Source: Prorocentrum cordatum (lineage: Eukaryota > Sar > Dinophyceae > Prorocentrales > Prorocentraceae). From it: DNA of 64,000 bases. The notes beneath the pieces were generated by a model, which was given only the letters and a program-made list of their open reading frames with translations, searched no databases and was not told the origin of the DNA. This document shows, piece by piece, positions 1 to 9,513 of the stretch. Position 1 is the first letter of the stretch. Each line of letters opens with the position of its first letter. The position numbers were made by a program, and so were the translations under genes. The stretch covers positions 240,408-304,407 of the forward strand of contig CAUYUJ010015271.1 in the NCBI GenBank assembly GCA_963575745.1, given 5' to 3'.

Positions 1-149
1 CGGTATGGCAACGCCAACTACGGTAGACGCGATGATGATACTAGCGATGCTGGTGACGATGTTCGCACCGATGAAGGCGCGGCCAGTGCGGACGCCGATG
101 CTGATCACTCCGACGACGATGACGGCGTCCTCGCGTCGGCGTTGAAGGT

Positions 150-660
150 TTTGGAAAGAGTTCGACATGCGCGCGCGGCCGACGCGCGAGAGTGGCCCGC
201 ATGGTTTTATTTGACGCGGATCGTGCCCCCCCCCAGCACGCGCGCAAGGGCGTGCGAATGATGTCAGCATGCGGCGCCCGAAACCCGCTTGGCAGAATTC
301 AATGTTTTTGCAAATGGTTCTCGCGACGGCACTCGAGCAAGGGCGTTCGAACAACTTTGACATGCGCGCGCGAAACCTGTTTGATAGCATGTTCTGAACC
401 TGTTGACAAACCAATGGTTGTCTTAAGAATTTGCCAGGAGGGCGCGCATGTTTGTTTTGAGCACCCGTTTTGCGAAGCCCGGTGTTTTCAATATGTTTGT
501 TGGACACTCGATTTTGAAATCATTCCGAAACCGACGTTTCTTGAAGAATTTCAACATGCGCGCGCGACGACCCGCGCGTGTGCACTTCGTCTCAGTTGTT
601 TTGCAAGGGGATCTTGGAAACTGATGATTTTTGATAAACGAGTGCGCGCGCAGAGAATCT
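150..660. repeat. Degenerate tandem repeat, about 97-bp spacing
   Basis: The phrase ACATGCGCGCGCG recurs at about 165, 360 and 554, with weaker related phrases midway between them (about 267, 450 and 650), each followed by similar AAACC/GACC text. This suggests an old tandem array of roughly 97-bp units. No protein-like reading frame is visible. The first 150 bases are GATG-rich and otherwise featureless. Confidence 0.35.
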
Positions 661-1130
661 GTTGCAGAGGATGGCGGGGGGGGGGGTCGATACCAGCTCG
701 GCTTGGATGGTGCGGGTTCATATTTAGAATGGACGATGGGGCAAAGTCGCATGCAAATTTCAATACGAAAAGGTCGGCCGATAAACCGAGGGGGGGGGGG
801 TCGAGTCGATTCTCTTTTAGAAAGGAAAACACATGGCCGAATATGGCCCATCAAGAGTCCCCCAAGTGGCTTAGATTTGGACCAAGCGGGCTGCGCCCAC
901 TAGCCGGGTTTACGACAGCCACTTAGGGCACTTGTAGCCCACTTATGCATTACTTTGTGCCAGGGACAGCCCACCTTAGCATCCGCTCGTGACCCCCGCG
1001 TTTCCTTAGCAACCCCCGCGTTCATCCCGGAAAGACCGAGCTGGGATCGAGGATCGGGCTCTGGAGATTCGGGTTTTGAGCAAGGGTCGAGCCTGTGACG
1101 GGAGAAGAGGGGCAGAGGCAGGGATGCAGA
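661..1130. other. No gene seen
   Basis: This stretch holds two runs of more than eight G (about 675 and 790) and otherwise unique-looking GC-rich DNA. I see no exon, repeat or RNA gene. Confidence 0.4.
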
Positions 1131-1136
1131 GATCGT

Positions 1137-1340
1137 TTCGATTCCTCCGGTTCGATTTGATTGGATTTCGGTGGCTTCCGATTCCGATTCGATTCGACTT
1201 CGGATTCCGATTGTGGCTCCGATTTCTCGATGGTGGTCTTCTAGCCTGCAGATTTCCGCCGGTTCGACTTTTCCAGACTCGGCTGCCGATTTCCCTCGAT
1301 CCGATTCATTTCGACCGCCGATCCGACTTATCGTTTCGGT
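1137..1340. repeat. TTCGATTCCGATT low-complexity tract
   Basis: Degenerate 6-8 bp units of the type TTCGATT and TTCCGATT are repeated on the plus strand. Overlapping open frames here give F/R/S-rich peptides that simply follow the repeat. Confidence 0.6.
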
Positions 1341-1540
1341 TTGTGGCTCTCCTGGGGATGGGATGATAGGGGCGGAAGTGAGGTGAGGCGACGCGGGGTG
1401 CTGTCTCTTGAAAGCGAGTGCCCGACACCACAGGATGGCTTGGGAAACGCATCTCGTCGGAGATCCAGTTTCGCACGGGCACCGCTGCTGCTCTCGCGAA
1501 AGCGAGCGGGCGAACAGTGTTGGAGGCACAGTAGCTGGTA

Positions 1541-1757
1541 TTCCAAATCCTTTCTTAATCGTCCCCTGGGTCCGGTTTTTTAAGGCGCCTTTTTTGTAAT
1601 TGGGGAGGTCGGTGTATTGGGGCGCTTTCTTTGGATTGGAGCTTAGGGGTCCGGTTTACTAAGGCGCCCCGTCGAAGAGGGGGTCCCGGAGTATTAGGTC
1701 GCATTTGGAGGGGGGTCGTTTTTTTGGGGGGCGGGTCGATTATTAGGGGATTTTGAG
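1541..1757. mobile_element. MITE family B, copy 1 (TA-flanked, 217 bp)
   Basis: The ends form terminal inverted repeats: the left end reads TTCCAAATCCTTTCTTAATC and the right end is a diverged complement finishing GGGGATTTTGAG. The element is bracketed by TA dinucleotides at 1539-1540 and 1758-1759. Inside are repeated GGTCCGGTTTACTAAGGCGC blocks. A second copy at 50238-50455 has almost the same length and the same internal order. It has no coding capacity, so it would be a non-autonomous DNA transposon. TA duplication is shared with Tc1/mariner-type elements; assignment beyond that is inference. Confidence 0.8.
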
Positions 1758-1885
1758 TACTCTGACTTGTTGCCGCTGCTCTTGCTCATGTGCGCACTCC
1801 CGGTGCCAAGGGGCGCACCGCGCGTGGAGCTCGAGCAGTGGGGCCGCCTTGGTCTCACGTGTGCGAAAAAAAGGCCGAGCCGGGA

Positions 1886-2151
1886 TCGGAGGATCGTCGG
1901 CGTCACCCTAACAACGGACGCCTCGAGGCAGGTGTCAATGCAGACGGGGGTCAGCCAGAGCGCCGGATCTTGCAGGATCCTGCAGGGCCAGGGTCGCATT
2001 GCCCCGGGTTTGGGTGAGGATCTCGCAGGATCTTGCAGGAGCCTTCGCATTGATCCGGGTTTGGGTGCAGGATCTTGCAGGATTTTGCAGGATTCTGCAA
2101 TGCCTGAATGACCCGGGTCTGGATTGACCCTGGTCCGAAGATCCCCGATAG
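1886..2151 (+). repeat. Dispersed repeat D, copy 1
   Basis: GC-rich repeat with a GAGCCGGGATCGGAGG start, a GACGGGGGTCAGCCAGAGCG block, several TGCAGGATCTTGCAGGATCC blocks (containing the 14-bp palindrome TGCAGGATCCTGCA), and an end reading GGTCCGAAGATCCCCGATAG. Three more plus-strand copies lie at 2835-3114, about 11490-11677 and 24886-25113. All finish in a similar GATCCCCGACAG-type tail. Confidence 0.75.
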
Positions 2152-2602
2152 CATATTGGTGCTATGTGTGCGTCGCCCTCCCTGGGGCGACGCGCGCACC
2201 GAGACATCTCGTAGTATGTGCGTCGTGGCGGGCGGTTCCTGGCCGCGCCGCTCGGGGAATTTCTGTATGTTCGGGTCTACTGTATGTTCGGTCGGACGCG
2301 CGCCTCCGAGGAGGACTTATAGAACTACCGTGGTTTTCGAAGAAACACTCATCTCGAATGCGTGTTGAAGCGGGTCCACCCCCCGGCCCCAATTACAAAG
2401 TTCGGGGCGGTCGACGCGGGGGAGTGCGAGTCGTTTCTAAAAAAACGCCCACAGTTGCAAGTCGCGGTCTGCTCCCTGAGGTGAACACTGAAATTTGGGG
2501 ACGCGGAGGGCGCTCTTGCGCCATCATCCCGGCGTTGTACTTGGGGCTGTTTTTTTCCGAAAGCGCCGGTAGTATGTCCCTGTGCGTGCAAGGTCGGGCC
2601 AG
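2150..2602 (+). repeat. Dispersed repeat E, copy 1
   Basis: The segment starting near CTATGTGTGCGTCGCC and running through GGCGGG, CGCTCGGGGAA, GTTCGGGTC and GGACGCGCGCCTCC is repeated in the same order at about 25416-25620. In both places it follows a copy of repeat D. The end, about 2570-2600, carries a TATGTCCCTGTGCGTGCAAG motif also seen near 25590. No gene is evident inside. Confidence 0.6.
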
Positions 2603-2676
2603 GACTGCTCCTGCGTCGTACGGGCGCGTGGCCCTTCTCCGACCGCGAGAGCCTGCTGCGCCGGGGATCGGGCCCC
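2603..2676 (+). pseudogene. START-domain exon fragment (frameshifted)
   Basis: After an AG at 2601-2602 the sequence parallels the exon at 3115: it begins GACTGCTCCTGCGTCGTACG and continues with the WPFSDRESLLRR-coding stretch. One base is missing in the RAPWPF region, so the frame breaks, and homology ends at about 2676. START domains are lipid-binding folds of StAR-related proteins. The fragment is too short to be functional by itself and is best read as a broken duplicate of the 3.1-kb exon. Confidence 0.55.
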
Positions 2677-2707
2677 GGTGCCGCAGATCGCAGCCCGCAG
2701 CCCCCCA

Positions 2708-2785
2708 GGGGAGAGAGGAGGAGGGGAGGAGAGAGGGAGGCAGGGAGGCAGGGAGGAGGGAAGGAAGGAGGGACGGAGGCCGCAG
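2708..2785 (+). repeat. Purine-rich GGAGGGA tract
   Basis: A run of GAGGAGGGGAGG and GGGAGGCAGGGAGG blocks lying just after the broken START exon. It is simple sequence. Confidence 0.8.
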
Positions 2786-2834
2786 CGCCACACACTCAAA
2801 ACGAGAACCCAACGCGGGAGGGCTGGGAGAAGAG

Positions 2835-3114
2835 GTCGAGCCGGGATCGGAGGCTCGGGCCAGGATCGGGAGCCTTGAGACGGGGGTCAGTGCAAACGGG
2901 GGTCAGCCAGGGCACCGGATCCTGCAGGATCCTGCGAAGACCCCCCCTGGCTGACCCGGGTCAGCGAGCCGCTCGTGGCCGCGAGGCGGCCGCGCATATT
3001 GGCTGACCCCGGTTGGCGAAGCCCTGCGTTGCAGTTGTTGTTGACTGCATTGCAACTCTTTGGTGTCCTGCTGACCCAGGTTTGGGTTGACGCGGGTCAG
3101 AAGATCCCCGACAG
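2835..3114 (+). repeat. Dispersed repeat D, copy 2, ending at a START exon
   Basis: The same order of blocks as copy 1, ending GGTCAGAAGATCCCCGACAG at 3114. The next base begins a START-domain exon in frame, so the last AG of the repeat serves, or once served, as the 3' splice site, with the AG|G context typical of dinoflagellates. Confidence 0.7.
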
Positions 3115-3270
3115 GACTTCTCCTGCGTCATGCGGGCGCCCTGGCCCTTCTCGGACCGCGAGAGCCTGCTGCGCCGGTGGCAGCTGCCCCTGCCGGCGGA
3201 GGGGGGCGCGTGCGCCGGGCTGGCGGTGGTGATGCGCTCCTTCGAGGAGCGGGCTCGACGAGGGGAGGGC
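3115..3270 (+). CDS. START-domain protein, internal exon (exon A, locus 1)
   Basis: The frame reads DFSCVMRAPWPFSDRESLL, then RRW, PLPAEGG and a VVMRSFEE segment, before losing similarity near 3255. The RAPWPF..RE...RRW...MRSF series matches the exon at 38804, and both resemble the middle of START (StAR-related lipid transfer) domains, which bind lipids in a helix-grip fold. The exon starts after AG at 3113-3114. The frame stays open to 3387 but the later residues look like intron. The continuation of the domain may be the exon at 12055-12171, about 9 kb downstream. Whether the gene is expressed cannot be judged. Confidence 0.55.
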
Positions 3271-3705
3271 CTGTTCGGGGGAAGGCCAGGCCTCCCCAAA
3301 CTTGGGGGCGACTGTCCATGGAGAGGAGGCGTGTTGCCAAATCATGTCCAGGTGCTTCGAGGGTGTTTTGAACGGTCTTGGGCATGAAGAAAACGGCATG
3401 CTCTAAACATGTTTAGAGAGTCGTCCAAGCAACACTGGCACATGTTTTCACTCAGCGATAGGGTTGTTAGGGTGTCCGTTGTCATGGCATCCACAACCCA
3501 AATCTGGATTGCTGATCCGATCCTCGTCCCCATCGGGCCAGGGCATCTCAGCCCCACCAGCACACCGTCCCTGTTGGGGATGTGCTCATCGAAACCCGAA
3601 CGGAACAGTCCATTCCCGCTAGCGAGAGGGAGGGTACATCGGCCAGTGCGGTGTGGGTCACGCCAGTGGGGATAGGGATCTGCTAACCGATGCTCACGAA
3701 TTCGT
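3271..3705. other. No gene seen
   Basis: Non-repetitive spacer downstream of START exon A. It contains a perfect 18-bp palindrome, CTCTAAACATGTTTAGAG, near 3401. Nothing else is recognised. Confidence 0.4.
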
Positions 3706-3860
3706 TCCGAGTAGATGGGGTCGGAGGATCTATCGCCGATGCGTTTCGACGTGGAGCCCGATCTTCTCCGCGCTAGCGTCGCCGATGCACCGCCGAAGTC
3801 GCCGATGCATCGCCGATCCATCGGCGGTGCGGCGCGATCCTCCGACCCCATCTACTCGGA
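3706..3860. repeat. Short inverted-repeat (foldback) element with 25-bp perfect arms
   Basis: The arms at 3706-3730 and 3836-3860 are exact inverted copies of each other (TCCGAGTAGATGGG... against its complement). The 105-bp loop is itself rich in CGCCGATGCATCGCC and CATCGGCGG palindromes. No clear target duplication is visible. It is probably a small foldback or MITE-like element. Confidence 0.7.
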
Positions 3861-3879
3861 GCCCACCCTGGAGGCCTCT

Positions 3880-4040
3880 GGAAAGGGAGGATCGCGGAAG
3901 GGAAAGGGAAATGGAGGAACAGGAATACGGAAAAGGGTTGGAGAGGGAGGGTGCGATGGGAAAGAAGAGGGAAGGAGGGGATCTGGGCAAGGGGAAGGGA
4001 AGGGTGAAGAGAGTCGTGGAAGAGACAAGGCAGAATCAGC
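3880..4040 (+). repeat. Purine-rich tract
   Basis: Degenerate GGAAAGGGA and GAAGAGGGAAGG units on the plus strand. Open frames here are G/E/K/R-rich by composition only. The next 340 bases (4041-4380) show no recognisable feature. Confidence 0.6.
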
Positions 4041-4383
4041 ATCTCTCGGAGCTCCGCACGGATGCCTTGGAGATGCGCAGTCGTGATGCGCTCCCTCGGA
4101 GGTCGGGCTGGACGAGAGGGATGGACAGGGAAGCTGCGCAGATCTGGAGAAAAATCTGGATCCCAGAGGCCAGATGCTTCTCCATATCCACTACGCCTCG
4201 GCCTCTCTTGTGCGCCCTTCCAGAACGTCTAAGACGCATCGGATGCGGATGTCATTGCTGCCCGCGCGCGACCTCCTCGTGGGTGGGCTCCCTGCGCAGA
4301 AGCTGCGGGGGGGGCCTCCTCAGCCTCGACTCCTGCTCCATTATTCAGCGTCCAGGTTTACCTCCCAGTGCTAGAGTGGGGGC

Positions 4384-4500
4384 CCATGCCAAGAAACACC
4401 CTTGCTTGCCTCCAGGGTGCCCTGAGTCTCTTGGGTCTCGATGCTTTTGCGATGGAGGGCGCGACGTTCCCACATCAAAAATCAATGGACGTCCTGGGGT
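4384..4500 (+). repeat. Inverted-duplication arm 1
   Basis: About 117 bp matching, as reverse complement, 5351-5467: CATGCCAAGAAACACCCTTG here against CATGCCACGAAACACCC when the other arm is reversed. Only scattered substitutions are seen along the arm. The two arms bracket about 850 bp that include a lysine-codon-like purine tract and the foldback at 5121. Confidence 0.75.
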
Positions 4501-4874
4501 TTCAGGGCTGGCCACCACTGTCCACTGTACTGCTCTTGCACCGGCTCCGTGACACGGCTCCGTGATACATGCATTTGCTTCTCCGTGCGATCCCAGGGTT
4601 TTTGCATCTAGCCTGGCAGGCTCTGTGGGGCTGCGTGCGATGGGCAGGCGGAATGGAGAGCTGAAGTGCTCTGCGGGGGGGTGGGGGGTGGGATTCTTCG
4701 GCGTCCAGATGGCCTCGTGGCCTCGGCATGACCCCCACATGGCCTCGGAGTGGCCCCAGATGGCCTCGGGAAGGCCTTGGATAGCCTCGGAGCGGCCTCG
4801 AGTGGTCTCGGACATGGCACGGCGCGGATGGCCCGTTCAGCGGGGCAGAGAAGGTCCCCAGCTGTTGCAACATG

Positions 4875-4985
4875 AGGGAAAGACGAAGAAGAAGAAGAAG
4901 AAGGCGAAGAAGAAGGCGAAGAAGAAGGCGAAGCAGGCGAAGAAGAACAAGAGGACGAAGAAGAAGGCGAAGAAGAAGAAGAATA
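4875..4985 (+). repeat. GAAGAAGGCGAA simple repeat
   Basis: AAG/GAAGAAGGC units. The frame that stays open through it gives only K and A residues, which follows from the repeat and is not evidence of a gene. Confidence 0.8.
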
Positions 4986-5120
4986 AGACTGGCATGAACA
5001 GGCATTTCCGTAGCCCCGCGCAGCTTCCTGGGATCGGCACTGTGCCTTGGCCGGCGCCTCTGGCGCGGACCTCCGAGAGTGTATGCTGATGCAGTTTTCC
5101 CCCGGCGGCAGCGATCGGGC

Positions 5121-5285
5121 GAAGAGAGCTATGCACATGCACCGATCCTGGCAAGGCCCATCCTTGACCCAGGATCGGTGCATATGCTTTCCTGGCCAAC
5201 TGGCCACGGCAGGAGGGCACATGCACCGATCCTGGGCTCAGGATGGGCCTTGCCAGGATCGGTGTATGTGCATAGTTCTCTTTCC
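5121..5285. repeat. Long near-perfect palindrome (165-bp foldback)
   Basis: The left half, starting GAAGAGAGCTATGCACATGC, is matched by the complement of the right half, ending GTGCATAGTTCTCTTTCC, over about 70-80 bases with few mismatches. Each half also contains its own CCGATCCTGG...CCAGGATCGG hairpin. The short centre is TGGCCAACTGGCCA-like. The DNA could form a cruciform; in RNA it would be a long hairpin. Confidence 0.8.
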
Positions 5286-5350
5286 TCTAAGCGAAATCTA
5301 CAGTGGAGGCCAGTCCTCAAGAGACCTTCCACAAGAAACCCAATCCTGAG

Positions 5351-5467
5351 ACCCCAGGGCGTCCATTGGTTTCTGGTGTGGGAACGTCGCGCTCTCCATC
5401 GCAAAGCCATCGAGACCCAGGAAACCCAGGGCATCCTGGAGGCAAGCAGGGTGTTTCGTGGCATGGG
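5351..5467 (-). repeat. Inverted-duplication arm 2
   Basis: The reverse-complement partner of 4384-4500. Neighbouring sequence outside the arms does not match. Confidence 0.75.
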
Positions 5468-5611
5468 TCTCCACTGCAACGGGATGCCAGGCACGGTGCC
5501 GCCACCAAGTTGCGCGATGTTGCCCATACCTGGAGACGAGACACGGCGCGATGTTGCCCATCCCGCCGCTGTGTCTGGGTTGTGGGTATGAAGCCTATTC
5601 GATGGTCGTCG

Positions 5612-6145
5612 GGATTTCTTGGGGACCTTTACAGGGCCTCTTGGATGCAGCTTGAGGCCTCTTGGGTGCAGTTTGGAGCCTCGTGGGGTCGCTGTTGGGT
5701 CTCTTGGGGGCTTCTTGGAGCCTTTTGGGGCCTCTTTGATGCATCTTGGGGCCTCCTGGGGGCCTCTTGGGGCGGAACGCTACGATTTGTGGTTAGTGTT
5801 CCTTCTCTTGGGCCACTTTTGGGGCCGTCATGCGGCCCTCTTGGGCCGTCTCGGGCGCCTCCTGGGCCGTCTTGGGGCGCTCGAGGGCCGTCTTGGGGTT
5901 CTCTGGGCGGCCTCTTGGGCAGTGCTGGGGTGGTATTCGGGATCTCGGGAACGCCAGAATCTTTCAAACAACGAAGGCAAATCAATGTGTGGTGACTTTT
6001 CAGGTCCTGTTGGGAGGCATCTTCGAGGCCTCTTGGGACATCTTGGGGGCCTCTCAGGCCATCTTGAGGCCACGTAGGGCGTCTTGGGGCGATCTTTGAG
6101 CGGCCGGGGCGTTTGGGGCCGTCTTGGGCTTTTTTGGGGCCCTGC
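5612..6145 (+). repeat. CTTGGGG minisatellite, locus 1
   Basis: Degenerate 9-12 bp units such as GGCCTCTTGGGGC and GTCTTGGGG. The array is interrupted near 5930-5990 by an A-rich spacer containing AACGCCAGAATCTTTC. The same array type and a related spacer occur at 55240-55800 and 56915-57215. Open frames give W/L/G-rich peptides and do not indicate genes. Confidence 0.8.
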
Positions 6146-6835
6146 TGGCCTGTTTTGGATTTCCCATCGCTCCGAAACAGTCACGCGAGAGACAGCGAGA
6201 AGACCCAGGATAAGATTTCGCGATGTGGGGGTTTGGGATTCTGAACGACTCCTCAGGAGTAAGGACTGAGGTTGAGAGGATGATTGCGCGAACCCGAGGG
6301 CACGCCCACTCCGTGCCCAGAAGCACGATGGCGGATCTACAGGACCATGATAATTCGATGATCGTGGTTCTGCGGGATCGCTATGCACTTCCGAGCTCCA
6401 ATGGGGAAGCCGACTGGCAGTATTATAAAAGGTTTTCTGTTGGAATCGTGGGGGGTGGCAGTGACATGGGTTAGCGGTTGGTAGATTGGGCGAGGTGGCG
6501 AACATTATCCAGGAGCCGCGATGACCCCATCCCCGAAGGGGAAAAATCGGGTTGGACAAGGAATCGCGATGGACCATCTGCTGCCTAGAAGGCGGGGGGG
6601 AACTATGAGCTAGGAGACCCCATGCGAGAAGTTATCCGGGTCGGTGGCGGCGAAGCCAGCATCGTTATTTTTGGGCCCTGAGGTGCCGCTTGTGAGGCGG
6701 TCCGGTCGGTCTCGCCTGGGACTTCCCTGCAGTTGTGGGCGTCGAGATGCCGCGCGAGAGATAGTCCAGCCCATTTCGCTTCGAGATCCTCGCCGCTGTC
6801 CTGAGGCGGTCCAGCCCTTTTGGCTTGAGACATCC
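6146..6835. other. No gene seen
   Basis: Mixed-composition spacer. A TATTATAAAAGG stretch at about 6420 resembles a TATA box, but no gene follows it. Confidence 0.4.
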
Positions 6836-7840
6836 TCGCAGTTGTAGGCTTGGAGGCACGCGAGGGGGCTGGCGGTACCAGGCGCGGCAGGGGCGTGGTG
6901 CAGGGTGCCGGCGAGGTTTTTGCAGGGTGGCCCCTGAGAGCCCAGGCCCAGGACACCAGGGGGCTGGCGGTGTCAGGCGCGGTGGGGGCGTGGTGGGGGG
7001 TGCCGGCGAGGTTTTTGCAGGGGTGGCACCTGAGAACCTAGGCCCAGGACGCCAGGGGGCTGGCGGTGTCAGGCGCGGTGGGGGCGTGGTGGGGGGTGCC
7101 GGCGAGGTTTTTGCAGAGTGGGTGGCCCCTAAGAACCCAGGCCCAGGACGCCAGGGGGCTTGCGGTGTCAGGCGCGGCGGGAGCGTGGTGGAGTGGGTGG
7201 CCCAAGAGATACTAGGCCCAGGACGCCACCGGGCTGGCGGTGTCAGGCGCGGTTGGGGCCTGGTGGCCCCTACGAGCTTAGGCACAGGATGCCAGGGGGC
7301 CGGCTGTGGCAGGCGCAGGGGGGGGGCGTGGTGGGTGGCGCCGGCGAGGTTTTTGCAGGGTGGGTTGCCCTTCAGAACTGCGCCCAGGATGCCAGGGGGC
7401 TGGCGGTGTCAGGCGCGGTGGGGGCGTGGTGGGGCGTGCCGGCGAGTTTTTTGCAGGGTGGGTGGCCCCTAAGAACCTAGGCCCAGGACGCCAAGGGGCT
7501 GGCTGGCGGTGTTTGACGCCGTGGGTGGAGGTGCCGGCGCGAGTTTTGCAGGGTGGGGAGGCCCTAAAGCACCTTGCCCAGGAGGTCGAGGTGGCTGGGG
7601 ATGTCAGACGCGGTTGGGGGGGTACCGGCGCGAGTTTTTGCAGGGTGGGGAGGCCCCAAAACACAACGCCCAGGAGGTCGAGGCGGCTGGGGATGTCAAA
7701 CGCGTGCCGGCGCGAGTTTTTGCAGGGTGGGGGTGCCCTAAAACACCACGCACGGGAGGTCGAGGTGGCTGGGGCGCCCAGGAGGTCGAGGTGGCTTGGG
7801 TCAGACGTGGTGGGGGCGTGGTGGGGAGTCCCGCCCCTTT
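6836..7840 (+). repeat. GC-rich satellite, about 95-100 bp units
   Basis: About ten degenerate units, each containing GGCTGGCGGTGTCAGGCGCG, GGGGGCGTGGTGGGG, GGCGAGGTTTTTGCAGG and CCCAGGACGCCAGG in order. The last three or four units carry GGAGGTCGAGGTGGCTGGGG instead of the CCAGG block. The long open frames with GVRRGGGVVGGAGEVFAG-type repeats are created by the satellite. No start context or domain supports a protein. Confidence 0.85.
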
Positions 7841-8210
7841 ACCTCACACGCCTCTGGGGTCGGCGGATATTCAAAAATAGTAGAAACGTCGTCCTCCTCG
7901 AAACATCTGCCTCCGTGATCGAGGGCTTGGAGGCGAGGGGCCCGGGCCCCGTCATATCGTGACAGCAAAAAACAAGGTGGCCACTTTTGTGCTGCAGTTC
8001 TCGACCTCTTCGGGGTCCTCGTCAGGTGCTCTCATGGATTTCATGTCGTCTTCCTCCGAGGCGGGAGTTGATGTATACATGACCTCCGCCTGGAGGATCA
8101 GTTTTCGGGGACCTCGGCAGGCGGTGGATATGGACATTTTCGGGCCCCCTGGGGCCATGCATATGTATACAGATATGAAAGAGCGTGTTCTACTGCTGCT
8201 GGCGGAAAAC
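7841..8210. other. No gene seen; inverted-repeat remnant
   Basis: Unique-looking spacer. GGCGGTGGATATGGAC near 8120 matches a phrase in the hairpin at 11240-11294. It is followed by an ATATGTATACAGATATG stretch. Confidence 0.4.
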
Positions 8211-8212
8211 CA

Positions 8213-8412
8213 GGGGGGTCACTACCGGTTCGAACCCCTCCCCCCCCCTTCGGAAAACCGGGGGTGGTCACTACCGGTTCGAACCCCTCCCCCCCCCAGT
8301 CCATCATGAAACAAAAAGGGAGGGGTCACTACCGGTTCGAACCCCCCCCCCCTCGAAAACGGGGGAGGAGGGTCACTACTGGTTCGAACCCCCCGCCCCC
8401 TCGAAAACCGGG
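8213..8412 (+). repeat. Tandem GGTCACTACCGGTTCGAAC units (left flank)
   Basis: Four copies of GGTCACTACCGGTTCGAAC followed by C-runs, spaced about 55 bp, each with a GAAAACCGGGG-like tail. The same phrase occurs once in reverse orientation at about 9030-9085. Together they bracket the GTGGGGACA array. Confidence 0.8.
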
Positions 8413-8419
8413 GTGGGGT

Positions 8420-9005
8420 GCGGACACTGGTGGGGACGGTGGTGGTGGGGACAGTGGTGAGGGGACAGCGGGACAATGGTGGGGACAGTGGGACAGTGGT
8501 GGGAACGGTAGTGGTGGGGACAGTGGTGAGGACAATGGTGGGAACAGTGGGGATAGTGGGGCAGTGGTGGGGACGGTGGTGGTTGGGACAGTGGTGTGGG
8601 GACAGTGGGAATGTGGTGGAATCAGTGCGACAGTGGAGGGTACAGTGGTGGTGGGGACAGTGGTTCAGGCGGTGGCGAGGACGGCGGGTGGACAATGGGA
8701 CAGGTACAGTGGGGACAGTGATGGGGACAGTGGGGACAGTGGTGGGAACAGTGGGACAGCTCAGTGGGACAGCGGAGGAGTCAGTGGGACAGTGGGGACA
8801 GTGGGGATCGTCGAACGGTGGTTGGGGCCGTGGAGAAAGTGGGGAGAGTGGAACCGTGGTGGGGACAGTGGTGGGGACAGTGGGGACAGTGCGACAGTGG
8901 TGGGGGCACTGGTGGGGACAGTAGGGACGGTGGTGGAACCAGTGGGGACAGTGGTGGTGAGGACAGTGGTGCTGGGAACAACAGTGGGGGATGTGATGCG
9001 GACGG
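8420..9005 (+). repeat. GTGGGGACAGTGG minisatellite
   Basis: About 585 bp of 9-bp-based units GTGGGGACA and GTGGGACA with few interruptions. The G-rich strand is the plus strand. The open frames (GDSGDSGG on plus, PTVPTTVP on minus) are repeat artefacts. Confidence 0.9.
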
Positions 9006-9027
9006 TGGTAGGGACCGGGAGTCGTTT

Positions 9028-9090
9028 GCTGGCGGTGAGTTCGAACCGGTAGTGACCCCCCCCGGTTTTCGAGGGGGGGGGGAACCTTTT
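9028..9090 (-). repeat. Inverted copy of the GGTCACTACCGGTTCGAAC unit (right flank)
   Basis: GTTCGAACCGGTAGTGACC followed by GGTTTTCGAGGGG is the reverse complement of the left-flank unit, including its CTCGAAAACC tail. The 585-bp array therefore lies inside an inverted repeat. Confidence 0.75.
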
Positions 9091-9202
9091 TTCGAGGGGT
9101 AGGGGGGGGGGGAGCCCCCGGGTTCCGGGTTCCGGAGGAAGAGGTGGGGGAATTTTCCACAGTAGAGCGGCGGTGGATCACGCTGTCTCTCACATTTATT
9201 AT

Positions 9203-9401
9203 TATAATATATATATATATATATAGATCGGAGTGTGTATATATATAAATGTATGTATGTATGTATGTATGTATGTATGTATGTATGTATGTATGTATGT
9301 ATGTATGTATGTATGTATGTATGTATGTATGTGTATATATATGTGTATGTATGTATGTATGTATGTATGTATGTATGTATGTATGTATGTATGTATGTAT
9401 G

Positions 9402-9493
<92 letters not shown>

Positions 9494-9513
9494 CATATAT
9501 ATATATATATATG
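9203..9513. repeat. Compound AT / TATG / TATATG microsatellite
   Basis: An (AT)n start, then roughly 40 TATG units to about 9406 with one interruption near 9333-9345, then about 15 TATATG units, then (AT)n. The ends are AT runs. Confidence 0.98.

Noticed and set aside
6420-6432. TATA-box-like TATTATAAAAGG
   Set aside because: No gene downstream, and dinoflagellate promoters are not known to rely on a TATA box.
6825-7962. 215- and 218-residue plus-strand frames with GVVGGAGEVFAG repeats
   Set aside because: Satellite translation; unit length varies and is not a multiple of 3, and composition is purely repeat-driven.
8213-8412. tRNA T-loop-like GGTTCGAACC in the 8.2-kb repeats
   Set aside because: It is a palindrome inside a tandem unit; no cloverleaf can be drawn around it.
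8222-9496. 424-residue minus-strand frame
   Set aside because: Made of YTYTYI from the TATG microsatellite fused to PTVPTTVP from the GTGGGGACA array.
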